NCBI GenBank assembly: GCA_025548565.1
Contig: JAJLPB010000021.1
Span: 1 to 64,000, forward strand
Reading direction: 5' to 3'
DNA: 64,000 bases
From: Rugamonas sp. A1-17
GTDB taxonomy: Bacteria; Pseudomonadota; Gammaproteobacteria; Burkholderiales; Burkholderiaceae_D
The position numbers and the translations under genes are program-made. Positions 32,075 through 40,822 of this stretch are shown here, piece after piece (the first letter of the stretch is position 1; each line of letters begins with the position of its first letter). A model generated the notes under the pieces. It had not been told where the DNA came from. It saw nothing but the letters and a program-made list of their open reading frames with translations, and did no database searches.

Positions 32075-34228
32075 ATGCATAAATCACTGATCGCGCTCGC
32101 CATCCTGAGCACCGCAGCCCACGCCGATGAAGGCATGTGGATGCCGCAACAGCTGCCACAAGTAGCCAAGCAACTGAAGGCCGCCGGCCTGAAACTCGAC
32201 CCCGCCAATCTGACCAAACTGACCGAGTTCCCGATGGGCGCCATCGTCAGCCTGGGCGGTTGCTCGGCTTCCTTCGTGTCGCCGCAAGGCCTGGTCGCCA
32301 CCAACCACCACTGCGTCTACGGCAGCGTGGCGCATAACTCCACGCCGGAACGCGACCTGTTGGCCAATGGCTTCCTGGCCCACAGCTTCGCCGAGGAATT
32401 GCCGGCCGCCCCAGGCAGCCGCATCTTCGTGACCAAGGCCGTCACCAACGTCAGCCAGCAGGTGGTCACCGCCGATGTCGCCAAACTGAGCGGCAAGAAG
32501 CGCAGCGACGCGATCGAGAAGAACCAGAAAGCCATCCAGGCCGCCTGCGAAAAGGACGAAGGCCACCGCTGCACCGTGTCGTCCTACTACGGCGGCCTGG
32601 AGTACTACCTGATCAAGCAACTGGAAATCCGCGACGTGCGCCTGGTGCACGCGCCGCCGGTCGGCGTCGGCAAGTTCGGCGGCGATACCGACAACTGGAT
32701 GTGGCCGCGCCACACCGGCGACTACGGCTTCTACCGCGCCTACGTCAGCAAGGACGGCAAGGCCGCCGACTTCAGCAAGGACAACGTCCCCTACATTCCG
32801 CAGCACTACCTGAAGCTGGCCAAGGAAGGCGTGAAGGAAGGCGACTTCGTCATGGTGCTGGGCTACCCGGGCCGCACCAACCGCCACCGCCTGCCGTCGG
32901 AAGTGGCCTACACCTTCGACTGGAGCTACCCGGCCTTCGTCAAAACTTCGGCGGAAAACCTGGCCATCATCGCCGACGCCACCAAGGACAACAAGGACAC
33001 CGCGCTGAAATACGCGTCGCAGGTCGCCAGCATCAACAACTACTACAAGAACCGCCAGGGCATGCTGGACTCCTACGCCGGCAGCGATATGCTGCAGCGT
33101 AAAACCGCCGAGCACGAGGCGCTGAAGACCTGGATCAACGCCAACCCGGCCCGCAAGGCCGAGTACGCCGGCGACATCGAGCTGGTGGAAAAGCTGATCG
33201 CCCAGCGCGATGCCGAAACCAAGCGCGACTACTTCCTGTCCATGTCCAAGCCGCGCCTGCTCAACACCGCGCGCACGCTGTACCGCCTGGCCAACGAGAA
33301 CACCAAGCCTGACGCCGAACGCAAGTCGGGCTTCCAGGTCCGCGACGTGCCACGCATCAAATCGTCGGTCGCCGCGCTGGTGCGCAACTACGACGAAAAA
33401 GTCGACAAGGCACTGGTCATCAACAGCCTGTCCAAATACGCGGCCCAGCCGGCAGCCCAGCGCAACGCCGGTTTCGACGCGGTCATGGGCATCAAGGACG
33501 GCATGAGCAAGGCCGACCTGCAAGCCGTGCTGGACGCGATGTACGCCGGCAGCAAGCTGGGCGACGCCGCCGAGCGCACCAACTGGATCGGCAAGACGCC
33601 GGCGGAGTTCAAGGCCAGCAACGACGCCTTCATCAAGACCGCCGTCGCCATGTACGACATGGACATGAAGGACGAAGCCGACGAGGAAGAACTGGGCGGC
33701 AAGCTGCAGCAAGCCTACGCCAACTACATGAAGGCCAAGATCGCCTTCATGCAGAGCAAGGGCCAGGCCGTCTACCCCGACGCCAACAGCACGCTGCGCG
33801 TGACCTTCGGCCAGATCGCCGGCCGCGACCACGGCGCCGACGGCACCACCTGGAAAGCCTTTACAACGGTCGAAGGCGTGGCCGCCAAGGCCACCGGCGT
33901 GGGCGAGTTCAACGCGCCGAAAGCCCAGCTGGCCGCGATCAAGGCCAAGGACTTCGGCAAGTATGTCGATCCGAAACTGAAATCGGTGCCGGTCGCCTTC
34001 CTGGCCACGCTGGACATCACCGGCGGCAACTCCGGCTCGGCCGCGCTGAACGCCAAGGGCGAGTGGATCGGCCTGGCCTTCGACGGCACGCTCGACTCCA
34101 TCATCTCGGACTGGGACTTCAACAAGGCCAACACCCGCGACATCCAGGTCGACCTGCGCTACATCCTGTGGAACATGAAGCACGTCGACCACGCCGACAA
34201 CCTGCTGAAGGAAATGCACGCGGAATAA
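32075..34228 (+). CDS. S46 family dipeptidyl peptidase (DPP7-like)
   Basis: This 717-aa secreted serine dipeptidyl-peptidase has a signal peptide (MHKSLIALAILSTAAHA) and removes dipeptides from peptide N-termini in the periplasm. The chymotrypsin-like triad is seen as ATNHHC (His78/79), an Asp in GGDTDNWMWPRHTGD, and Ser653 in TGGNSGSAAL. Gly671 (LAFDG) aligns with position 673 of Porphyromonas enzymes, where Gly marks DPP7 (hydrophobic P1) and Arg marks DPP11 (acidic P1). Specificity is therefore predicted as DPP7-like. It stands alone, with a terminator behind it. Confidence 0.93.
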   Translation: MHKSLIALAILSTAAHADEGMWMPQQLPQVAKQLKAAGLKLDPANLTKLTEFPMGAIVSLGGCSASFVSPQGLVATNHHCVYGSVAHNSTPERDLLANGFLAHSFAEELPAAPGSRIFVTKAVTNVSQQVVTADVAKLSGKKRSDAIEKNQKAIQAACEKDEGHRCTVSSYYGGLEYYLIKQLEIRDVRLVHAPPVGVGKFGGDTDNWMWPRHTGDYGFYRAYVSKDGKAADFSKDNVPYIPQHYLKLAKEGVKEGDFVMVLGYPGRTNRHRLPSEVAYTFDWSYPAFVKTSAENLAIIADATKDNKDTALKYASQVASINNYYKNRQGMLDSYAGSDMLQRKTAEHEALKTWINANPARKAEYAGDIELVEKLIAQRDAETKRDYFLSMSKPRLLNTARTLYRLANENTKPDAERKSGFQVRDVPRIKSSVAALVRNYDEKVDKALVINSLSKYAAQPAAQRNAGFDAVMGIKDGMSKADLQAVLDAMYAGSKLGDAAERTNWIGKTPAEFKASNDAFIKTAVAMYDMDMKDEADEEELGGKLQQAYANYMKAKIAFMQSKGQAVYPDANSTLRVTFGQIAGRDHGADGTTWKAFTTVEGVAAKATGVGEFNAPKAQLAAIKAKDFGKYVDPKLKSVPVAFLATLDITGGNSGSAALNAKGEWIGLAFDGTLDSIISDWDFNKANTRDIQVDLRYILWNMKHVDHADNLLKEMHAE

Positions 34229-34250
34229 GCCTCCCCCGCGTCACCGACGA

Positions 34251-34283
34251 AACCACGCCCCGGCAACGCGGCGTGGTTTTTTT
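34251..34283 (+). terminator. Intrinsic terminator after the S46 peptidase
   Basis: A 9-bp stem (AACCACGCC / GGCGTGGTT) with a 10-base loop is followed by a run of seven or more T, about 22 bases after the stop codon. Confidence 0.88.
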
Positions 34284-34333
34284 CTTGGATCGGTTACATT
34301 AAGGGCTTCCCACAACCGTGTTCAGGAGAAGTC

Positions 34334-34900
34334 ATGGCCGCGAAAAAAGTCGCCGTAGTGATCGGCAGTCTGCGCAAGGATTCGCTCAACCGCAAGTTCG
34401 CCCACGAGCTGATCGCGCTGGCGCCGCCGTCGTTGCAGCTGGAGATCGTCGAGATCGGCGAACTGCCGCTGTACAACCAGGACCTGGAGGAAAACGGCGC
34501 CACCGCGCCGCAGACCTGGACCCATTTCCGCCAGCGCATGAAGGAAGCGCAGGCTGTGCTGTTCGTCACGCCGGAATACAACCGCTCGGTGCCGGCGCCG
34601 CTGAAGAACGCCATCGACGTCGGCTCACGCCCTTACGGCAGCAGCATCTGGAGCGGCAAGCCGGCCGCCATCGTCAGCGTCTCGCCGGGCGCGACGGGCG
34701 GCTTCGGCTCGAATCACCACCTGCGCCAGTCGATGGTGTTCCTTGACATGCCGCTGTTGCAGCAGCCGGAAGCCTACATCGGCGGCGCCGCCAAGCTGCT
34801 CGGCGACGACGGCAAGTTGAACAACGACAGCACCCGGGAGTTCCTGCAAAAGTTCATGACCGCCTTCGCCGCCTGGGTGGACACCAACGTCAAAGCCTGA
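34334..34900 (+). CDS. NAD(P)H-dependent FMN reductase (ChrR/YieF-like)
   Basis: This 188-aa flavodoxin-like oxidoreductase has the FMN phosphate loop GSLRKDSLNRKFA (residues 11-23), the conserved TPEYNRSVPAPLKNAID segment and SPGATGGFGSNHHLRQ near the dimer interface. The family includes chromate/quinone reductases and azoreductases that reduce quinones by two electrons to limit oxidative stress. Its stop directly abuts that of the convergent degenerate MBL-fold gene. Substrate cannot be read from sequence. Confidence 0.93.
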   Translation: MAAKKVAVVIGSLRKDSLNRKFAHELIALAPPSLQLEIVEIGELPLYNQDLEENGATAPQTWTHFRQRMKEAQAVLFVTPEYNRSVPAPLKNAIDVGSRPYGSSIWSGKPAAIVSVSPGATGGFGSNHHLRQSMVFLDMPLLQQPEAYIGGAAKLLGDDGKLNNDSTREFLQKFMTAFAAWVDTNVKA

Positions 34901-35665
34901 TCAGCGCTTGATCGCCTTGAAGGCGTGGCCGGCCTCGGTCAGCGCGGCCGGCCTGGCCGCAGCTCTGGCCGCCGGCACCGCCGCGCGTTGCAGCGCCAGC
35001 AGCAGCGGCGCGTTCCGGTCCGGCAGCAGCGCCAGGTCGGCGCCCGGCAGGCGCTGCGCCAGCATGCCGGCCGCGTCCGCGCCCACCGGCTCGCAACTGA
35101 TGTACAGCCGGTACGACGCCCAGCTGTTGCCCACCTCCAGCATGAAACCCGCCACGTTCACCGAGCCCGGCGGACCGGGCAGCGCGGTCACGCGCAGCCG
35201 CGTCTTGCCCTTGCGCAGATGCAGCGAGTCCCAGGTCTGCATCGGATAAAACTGCGGCGGCCGCAGCACCGACTTGGCCGACGCCAGCCCGGCGGCCACC
35301 GGCTCCACCACGATCACCGGCAGCTTGCCCAGCGAGGCCAGCGGCGCCACTCCGCCGTAGTGGCCGGCGCTGGCCGGCGTCACCAGCAGCAGGTCGGCCG
35401 CCGGCCACTGGCGCGCCGCCTCGGCGCTGTAGGCGTCGGCATCGGCGCCCACGGTCAGGATGGTCAGTCCCTGGAAGCGGATCAGCGCCAGGCCCTTGCC
35501 CGCCAGCTGGACCCGCCCCGGCGCTGTTGGCTCCGCCTGCGCCGCCTGCCCCGCGCCCGCCAGCTCGATCACATAGCGCGGCCCGATCTGCGCCAGCCCC
35601 ACCCTGCACCCCAGCGCCAGCAGCGCCAACACGATCGCCGCGCGCCATCCGTAACGGTTGCCCAT
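34901..35665 (-). CDS. Secreted protein with degenerate metallo-beta-lactamase fold
   Basis: This 254-aa protein has a signal peptide (MGNRYGWRAAIVLALLALGCRVGLAQ) and a strong ribosome site (GGGAGG) before the ATG at 35665. The mature part resembles an MBL-fold domain, with a beta-strand ADLLLVTPASAGHYGGVAPLASLG where active enzymes have TH-X-H-X-DH-X-GG. Here the first His is Pro, the second Ser, the Asp Gly, and only the last His remains, so zinc binding is unlikely. Later TALPGPPGSVNVAGFMLEVG resembles the next strand pair. It may be a binding or structural protein. I do not recognise a named family. Confidence 0.7.
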   Translation of the reverse strand: MGNRYGWRAAIVLALLALGCRVGLAQIGPRYVIELAGAGQAAQAEPTAPGRVQLAGKGLALIRFQGLTILTVGADADAYSAEAARQWPAADLLLVTPASAGHYGGVAPLASLGKLPVIVVEPVAAGLASAKSVLRPPQFYPMQTWDSLHLRKGKTRLRVTALPGPPGSVNVAGFMLEVGNSWASYRLYISCEPVGADAAGMLAQRLPGADLALLPDRNAPLLLALQRAAVPAARAAARPAALTEAGHAFKAIKR

Positions 35666-35871
35666 CGCATCCTCCCGGCCAAGTTCCAGTTCTCCAGTAG
35701 ACCACCAGCCGCATAAGGTTTTCTTGAAGCAACTCAATACGTGCGCCGGACCGGGCTGGCGCCGCTCAAAAATCGGGCACGAATGATACAATTCGGCCCT
35801 CGGCAGCGCGTTGCAGTGCTTACCAAGCGCGACGTGCCTTCCCTCCAACTCCCTCTGAGATCCAGACCGCC

Positions 35872-37560
35872 ATGCACCCAGACATGCCCACGCCTTACGA
35901 ACAAGGCAATCAAAACCAGACCACCCTGTGGAGCGAGTGCATCGCCTTCTACCAGGAGCTGGCGCAACGCTTCCCGCAGGTACTGCGTTTTGAGCAGATC
36001 GGCACGTCCGACGGCGGGATCCCGGTGCATGCGGGCGTAGTCAGCGCGGACGGCGTGTTCGACCGCGCGCAAATCAAGGCCGAGGGCCGCACCGTCTTCT
36101 TCAACAACAACGGCATCCACCCCGGCGAACCCGAAGGCGTGGACGCCTGCATGGCCATCGTGCGCGACCTGTGCTTCGATCCGGCCCGCCTCGCCGCGCT
36201 GGGCAAGACCGTGCTGCTGTTCGTCCCGCTGTACAACGTCGACGGCGCGCTCAACCGCGCCAACACCTCGCGCGTCAACCAGGACGGGCCTGAGCAGTTC
36301 GGCTTCCGCGGCAACAGCCGCCACCTGGACCTCAATCGCGACTTCATCAAGTGCGACACGCTCAACGCGCAGCTGTTCAACCAGCTCGTCACCAGCTGGG
36401 ATCCGGACGTGATGGTGGACACCCACACCTCCAACGGCGCCGACTATCCATACACGATGACGCTGATCCACACGCAGGCGGACAAGCTGGGCTACGGCCT
36501 CGGCCCCTTCCTGCGCGAGACCATGCTGCCGCACATCTACGCGCAGATGGAAGCGAAGGGCTGGCCGACCTGCCCCTACGTCAACCCGGTACAGGACACG
36601 CCGGACGACGGCATCGCCGAGTTCCTGGAAGTGCCGCGCTTCTCGACCGGCTTCGCGGCGCTGCATCACGTGATCGGCTTCATGCCCGAGACGCACATGC
36701 TCAAGCCCTTCAAGGACCGCTACGAATCGATGCGCACGCTGCTGGACGTGACGATGGCCTTCACCGTCTCGCACGGTGAGCAGATCCGCAAGCTGCGCGC
36801 CGACGCGCGCGAGCAGGCCGCCAACGCCAAGGAATGGACCGTGAGCTGGAAGATGGACGAAGCCAATCCGTCGACCTTCCGCTTCAAGGGCTACGCGGCC
36901 AAACGCAGCCCAAGCCTGCTGGGCGACTACATCCGCCTGTCCTACGACCGCAGCCAGCCGTGGGAAAAGGACATCGCCTACTACAACAGCTTCGTGCCGT
37001 CGACCACCGTGCGCGCGCCGAAAGGCTATGTGGTGCCGCAAGCCTGGCGCGAAGTCATCGAGCGCCTGCAGTGGAACGGCGTGGAGATGGCGCGCTTCGA
37101 CGAAGCCTCCACCTTCGAGGCGCAGTACTACCACATCGCCTCCGTCACCTCGCGCCCGCAGGCCTACGAAGGCCATATGTACCACGACGAGATCGAGCTG
37201 GAAGCGCGCACCGGCAGCTTCACCGTGCAGCCGGGCGACTACTTCATCCCGCTCAAGCAGGCCAACGCCCGCTACGCCGTCGAGACGCTGGAACCGCAAG
37301 GCCACGACTCCTTCTTCCGCTGGGGTTTCTTCAACAGCGTGCTGGAGAAAAAAGAAGCCTACTCCGACTACGTGTTCGAAGACCTGGCGATGGAGATGCT
37401 GGAAACCGAGCCTGAACTGAAAGCGAAATTCGAACAATGGAAGGCCGCCAATCCGGCGCTGCTGACCAACCAGGACAAGGTCCTCGGCTTCATCTTCGAA
37501 AACGGCAAGCGCCACGCGGAGCCGGAATGGCGCCGCTACCCGGTGCTGTCCGTCCTCTAA
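35872..37560 (+). CDS. M14 family zinc carboxypeptidase
   Basis: This 562-aa metallopeptidase belongs to the carboxypeptidase A superfamily. The zinc motif is HPGEPEG (His and Glu near residues 83-86), with the third ligand His in VMVDTHTSNGADYPY and the substrate-binding Asn-Arg in HLDLNRDFI. The catalytic Glu may be in the C-terminal half of the peptidase domain (around LEVPRFSTGF or later). No signal peptide is present, so it appears cytoplasmic. The C-terminal ~230 residues form an extra domain common to long bacterial M14 proteins. It is a single gene; physiological substrate unknown. Confidence 0.88.
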   Translation: MHPDMPTPYEQGNQNQTTLWSECIAFYQELAQRFPQVLRFEQIGTSDGGIPVHAGVVSADGVFDRAQIKAEGRTVFFNNNGIHPGEPEGVDACMAIVRDLCFDPARLAALGKTVLLFVPLYNVDGALNRANTSRVNQDGPEQFGFRGNSRHLDLNRDFIKCDTLNAQLFNQLVTSWDPDVMVDTHTSNGADYPYTMTLIHTQADKLGYGLGPFLRETMLPHIYAQMEAKGWPTCPYVNPVQDTPDDGIAEFLEVPRFSTGFAALHHVIGFMPETHMLKPFKDRYESMRTLLDVTMAFTVSHGEQIRKLRADAREQAANAKEWTVSWKMDEANPSTFRFKGYAAKRSPSLLGDYIRLSYDRSQPWEKDIAYYNSFVPSTTVRAPKGYVVPQAWREVIERLQWNGVEMARFDEASTFEAQYYHIASVTSRPQAYEGHMYHDEIELEARTGSFTVQPGDYFIPLKQANARYAVETLEPQGHDSFFRWGFFNSVLEKKEAYSDYVFEDLAMEMLETEPELKAKFEQWKAANPALLTNQDKVLGFIFENGKRHAEPEWRRYPVLSVL

Positions 37561-37584
37561 ATACTGCAACAACCCGCATCACCC

Positions 37585-37617
37585 CATGCGCGCGGCGGCG
37601 ATCCCGCGGCGCGCATG
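37585..37617. other. Hairpin between M14 peptidase and FUSC genes
   Basis: CATGCGCGC (37585-37593) is exactly complementary to GCGCGCATG (37609-37617), with partly paired GC-rich bases inside. There is no T-run, so it is not a classical terminator. It may be an mRNA 3' stabilising structure or an incidental GC-rich repeat. Confidence 0.45.
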
Positions 37618-37642
37618 CTAGCTGCCCACAAGGCCATAGCCC

Positions 37643-39853
37643 ATGCATTACGCACTAAACCTGCGCACGTTTTTCTACAGCCATTACTTTTACCTGGGCC
37701 TGCGCTTCGCCGCGGGCCTGGTCGGCGTCACCCTGATCACGCTGCAATTCGCCGGCCTGGCCACCGCCATGACGGTGTGCATCGGCGCGCTCTGCACCGC
37801 GCTGATGGACATGCCCAGTCCCCTGCGCCACAAGTTCAACGAGATGAGCGCCTCGGTCCTGCTGTGCAGCGCCGTCACGCTGTTGATCAGCCTATGCGCG
37901 CCGGTGCACTGGCTGCTGATGACGATGCTGGTGGCGATCAGCTTCCTGGCCTGCATGATGGTCGTCTACGGCAAGAAGTCGATGCCGCTGCAACTGGCCA
38001 CGCTGTTCATCATGACCATGTCGATGGAACACGACATGACGGCGCGCCAGTCCTTCATCCACACCGGCCTGTTCACCCTGGGGGCGGTGGCCTACCTGGC
38101 CTACGCGATGGGCATCTCGTGGATACTGCGCCACCGCATCAAGCAGCAGGTGCTGGCCGAGGCGCTGTTCGAGCTGGCGGCCTACATCGACATCAAGGCC
38201 GACTTCTACGACACGCGCTACAACCTCACCGAGCAATTCAACAAGCTGGTACGCCATCAAAGCCTGCTGGCCGACCGCCAGCAAGCCTCGCGCGACCTGA
38301 TACTGCGCAGCCACCAGAACAGCAAGGACGCCATCGTCGTGCAGACCCACGTCTGCATGCTGGACCTGTATGAGCTGGTGCTGTCCACCCACACCGACTA
38401 CGCGCAGCTGCGCGTGCACCTGGCCGATTCGCCGGTGCTCAAGACGCTGCACGACCTGGCCTATAAGGCGGCGCGCGATATCGAATCGGTGGCCTACGAC
38501 GTCACGCGCAAGAAGGCGTCCTACCCGGAGATCAGCTACGAGCCGGAACTGGCCGCCATCGAAGCGGAGCTGGCGGCCTTGCAGCAGCGCGTGGACGAGG
38601 GCAAGCCGGCGCAAGAGGCGTTGGCCGTGCTGCGCGCGCAGCGCAACAAGATCCGCGCCATCATCAAGATGATCGGAGAGCTGCACCAGGCCAGCCAGAA
38701 GGCCTACGACACCACGCCGTTCTGGGTCGACGCCGACATGGGCCCCTTCCTGTCGCAGCAGAAGTATGAGCTGCGCATGATCCTGTCGCACCTGCGCTTC
38801 GATTCGCCGATCTTCCGCTTCTCGCTGCGGGTGGCGATGGCGATCACCGTGGGCCTGGCGGTGGCCTCGTGGCTGCCGTATGCGGCGCACAGCTACTGGA
38901 TCGTGCTGACCATCGTCATCATCCTCAAGCCCAGCTTCAGCATGACCAAGCAACGCCGCAGCGACCGCATCGTCGGCACCATCATCGGCTGCGTGATCAC
39001 GGCGCTGATCATCAAGTACCTGAACTATCCGGCGGTGATCCTTGGCTTCCTGATTTTATCGACGGTGGCCACGCCGACCTTCATCTACGTGCGCTATCGC
39101 TACGCGGCCATCGCGGTCAGCATCATGATCCTGCTGCAGATGCACCTGATCGCGCCGGGCAACCACGATCTGATCGTCGAGCGTTTGATCGACACCTTCG
39201 TCGGCGCGGCGGTGGCGACCGCGTTCAGCTTCGTGCTGGCCACCTGGGAATACCAGACCCTGCCCCGCTTGATCCGCGAAGTGCTGGACGTGAACCTGCG
39301 CTACATGCGGGCCAGCTTCGATCTGCTGCAGGGCAAAGGCAAGGACGATTTCGCGTATCGCATCGAGCGCAAGCGCCTGATGGACAGCCTGGCCGCGCTC
39401 AGCTCCGCGCTGGTGCGCATGCTCGACGAGCCGGCCAGCAAGCAGCGCGCGGTGGAGGACATCAACCAGTTCATCGTGCAGAACTACCTGCTGGTGGCGC
39501 ACGTGGCCGCGCTGCGCGCCATCCTGCGCCGCCACGTGAGGGAGCTGCCGACGGAGCCGGTCAACGCCATGCTGCGCGAGAGCCACGAGCAGGTCATGCG
39601 CACGCTGGCGCAGGCGCTGGCGCCGCAAACCGCAGGCGCTACGCCGGCGACTGCGACTGTGGGGGCGACTGCGCCCGTCACTGCGATCGACTCCGCGCTG
39701 TCCACCGCACCGGCCACCGCCTCGACCAACGGCGACAGCGCCGCCATGCCGTGGTCCGGCTGGCCGCTGGTCCAGCGCCGCATCCGTCTGCTGCAGGCTG
39801 ACGCCCTCAAGATCATCGTCCACAGCGAAGCCATTGTCCGCAACGTGGCCTGA
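37643..39853 (+). CDS. FUSC family inner-membrane protein (YccS/AaeB-like)
   Basis: This 736-aa protein has two membrane halves of about five helices each (residues ~15-170 and ~390-520) separated by a soluble, helix-rich domain with EL-rich coiled segments (~270-350). The second half has the FUSC core: RFSLRVAMAITVGLAVASWLP, SYWIVLTIVIILKPSFSMTKQRRSDRIVGTIIGC. Family members (AaeB, fusaric acid resistance) export aromatic acids, usually with a membrane-fusion partner, but none is adjacent. The Thr/Ala-rich stretch near the C-terminus (~655-705) is low complexity. Substrate unknown. Confidence 0.9.
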   Translation: MHYALNLRTFFYSHYFYLGLRFAAGLVGVTLITLQFAGLATAMTVCIGALCTALMDMPSPLRHKFNEMSASVLLCSAVTLLISLCAPVHWLLMTMLVAISFLACMMVVYGKKSMPLQLATLFIMTMSMEHDMTARQSFIHTGLFTLGAVAYLAYAMGISWILRHRIKQQVLAEALFELAAYIDIKADFYDTRYNLTEQFNKLVRHQSLLADRQQASRDLILRSHQNSKDAIVVQTHVCMLDLYELVLSTHTDYAQLRVHLADSPVLKTLHDLAYKAARDIESVAYDVTRKKASYPEISYEPELAAIEAELAALQQRVDEGKPAQEALAVLRAQRNKIRAIIKMIGELHQASQKAYDTTPFWVDADMGPFLSQQKYELRMILSHLRFDSPIFRFSLRVAMAITVGLAVASWLPYAAHSYWIVLTIVIILKPSFSMTKQRRSDRIVGTIIGCVITALIIKYLNYPAVILGFLILSTVATPTFIYVRYRYAAIAVSIMILLQMHLIAPGNHDLIVERLIDTFVGAAVATAFSFVLATWEYQTLPRLIREVLDVNLRYMRASFDLLQGKGKDDFAYRIERKRLMDSLAALSSALVRMLDEPASKQRAVEDINQFIVQNYLLVAHVAALRAILRRHVRELPTEPVNAMLRESHEQVMRTLAQALAPQTAGATPATATVGATAPVTAIDSALSTAPATASTNGDSAAMPWSGWPLVQRRIRLLQADALKIIVHSEAIVRNVA

Positions 39854-39901
39854 TCCGGCCCAGCGCCAGCAGCCCTGGCGCAGGCCTGTTAAGATGGACG
39901 G

Positions 39902-40822
39902 ATGAGCTCCACCTCCCCGTCTTCCTTCAGCACCCGCGACCTGATCTCCGCCCTGTTCGTAGTCCTCATCTGGGGAACGAACTTCGTCGCGATGAAGGTC
40001 GGCCTGCGGCACCTCACACCGTTCCAGATGGGCGCCGCCCGCTACGTGTTCGCCGTGCTGCCGCTGATCCTGTTCATCCGCCCGCCCAAGCTGCCGGCCA
40101 AATGGATCATCGCCTACGGCTTGTGCCAGGGCGTCGGCCAATTCGGCCTGCTGTTCCTGTCGCTGCGGATCGGCATGTCGGCCGCACTGGCTTCCGTCAT
40201 CCTGCAAACGCAAGTCTTCTTCACCGCCTTCTTTGGATTCGCGCTGCTGCACGAACGCGCCAGCCGCCAGCTGCAAGCGGGCCTGCTGCTGGCCGCCGTG
40301 GGCCTGGCGTGCTTCGGCATGAACTACGTGCAGCCCGGTCACGCGGGCGGCACCACCGCCGGCGGCTTCGTGCTATGCCTGGCCGCCGCCGCGATGTGGG
40401 CGGCATCGAACATCGTCGTGCGCCGCGCGCAGCAGGCCACGCCGCACTTCGACGTGGTGGGATTCATGGTCTGGTGCAGCCTGGTGCCGATACTGCCATT
40501 CGTCGGCCTGTCGCTGGCCTTCGACGATCCGGCCACGCGCTGGAGCTGGACCAGCGCGCCATTGGACACCTGGATCTCGGCGGCCTACCTTGGCTGGATG
40601 GCGACCATCCTCGGCTACGCCATGTGGACACGCCTGCTCAAGCGCCATCCGGTCAATCGCGTGGCGCCGTTCAGCCTGGGTGTGCCGGTGGTCGGCATCA
40701 GCGCCGGCATGATCGCGCTGGGCGACGTCATCACCGGCTGGCAGTGGGCAGGCATCGCGCTGATCGTCGCCTCGCTGATCTGCACCATGTTCGGCGGACG
40801 CTGGCTGGGCCAGCGCGGCTAG
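39902..40822 (+). CDS. EamA/DMT family exporter
   Basis: This 306-aa drug/metabolite transporter has about ten helices in two EamA repeats. Repeat one starts ALFVVLIWGTNFVAMKVGLRHLTPFQMGAAR and repeat two FVLCLAAAAMWAASNIVVRRAQQ. It resembles E. coli EamA (O-acetylserine/cysteine exporter), but the substrate is not certain. The gene is alone on its strand, 48 bases after the FUSC gene, with which it may be co-transcribed. Its stop directly abuts that of the convergent diguanylate cyclase. Confidence 0.88.
   Translation: MSSTSPSSFSTRDLISALFVVLIWGTNFVAMKVGLRHLTPFQMGAARYVFAVLPLILFIRPPKLPAKWIIAYGLCQGVGQFGLLFLSLRIGMSAALASVILQTQVFFTAFFGFALLHERASRQLQAGLLLAAVGLACFGMNYVQPGHAGGTTAGGFVLCLAAAAMWAASNIVVRRAQQATPHFDVVGFMVWCSLVPILPFVGLSLAFDDPATRWSWTSAPLDTWISAAYLGWMATILGYAMWTRLLKRHPVNRVAPFSLGVPVVGISAGMIALGDVITGWQWAGIALIVASLICTMFGGRWLGQRG

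Noticed and set aside
37585..37617. Intrinsic terminator after the M14 peptidase
   Set aside because: The stem is good, but no T-run follows and the FUSC gene starts shortly after; kept only as a hairpin.
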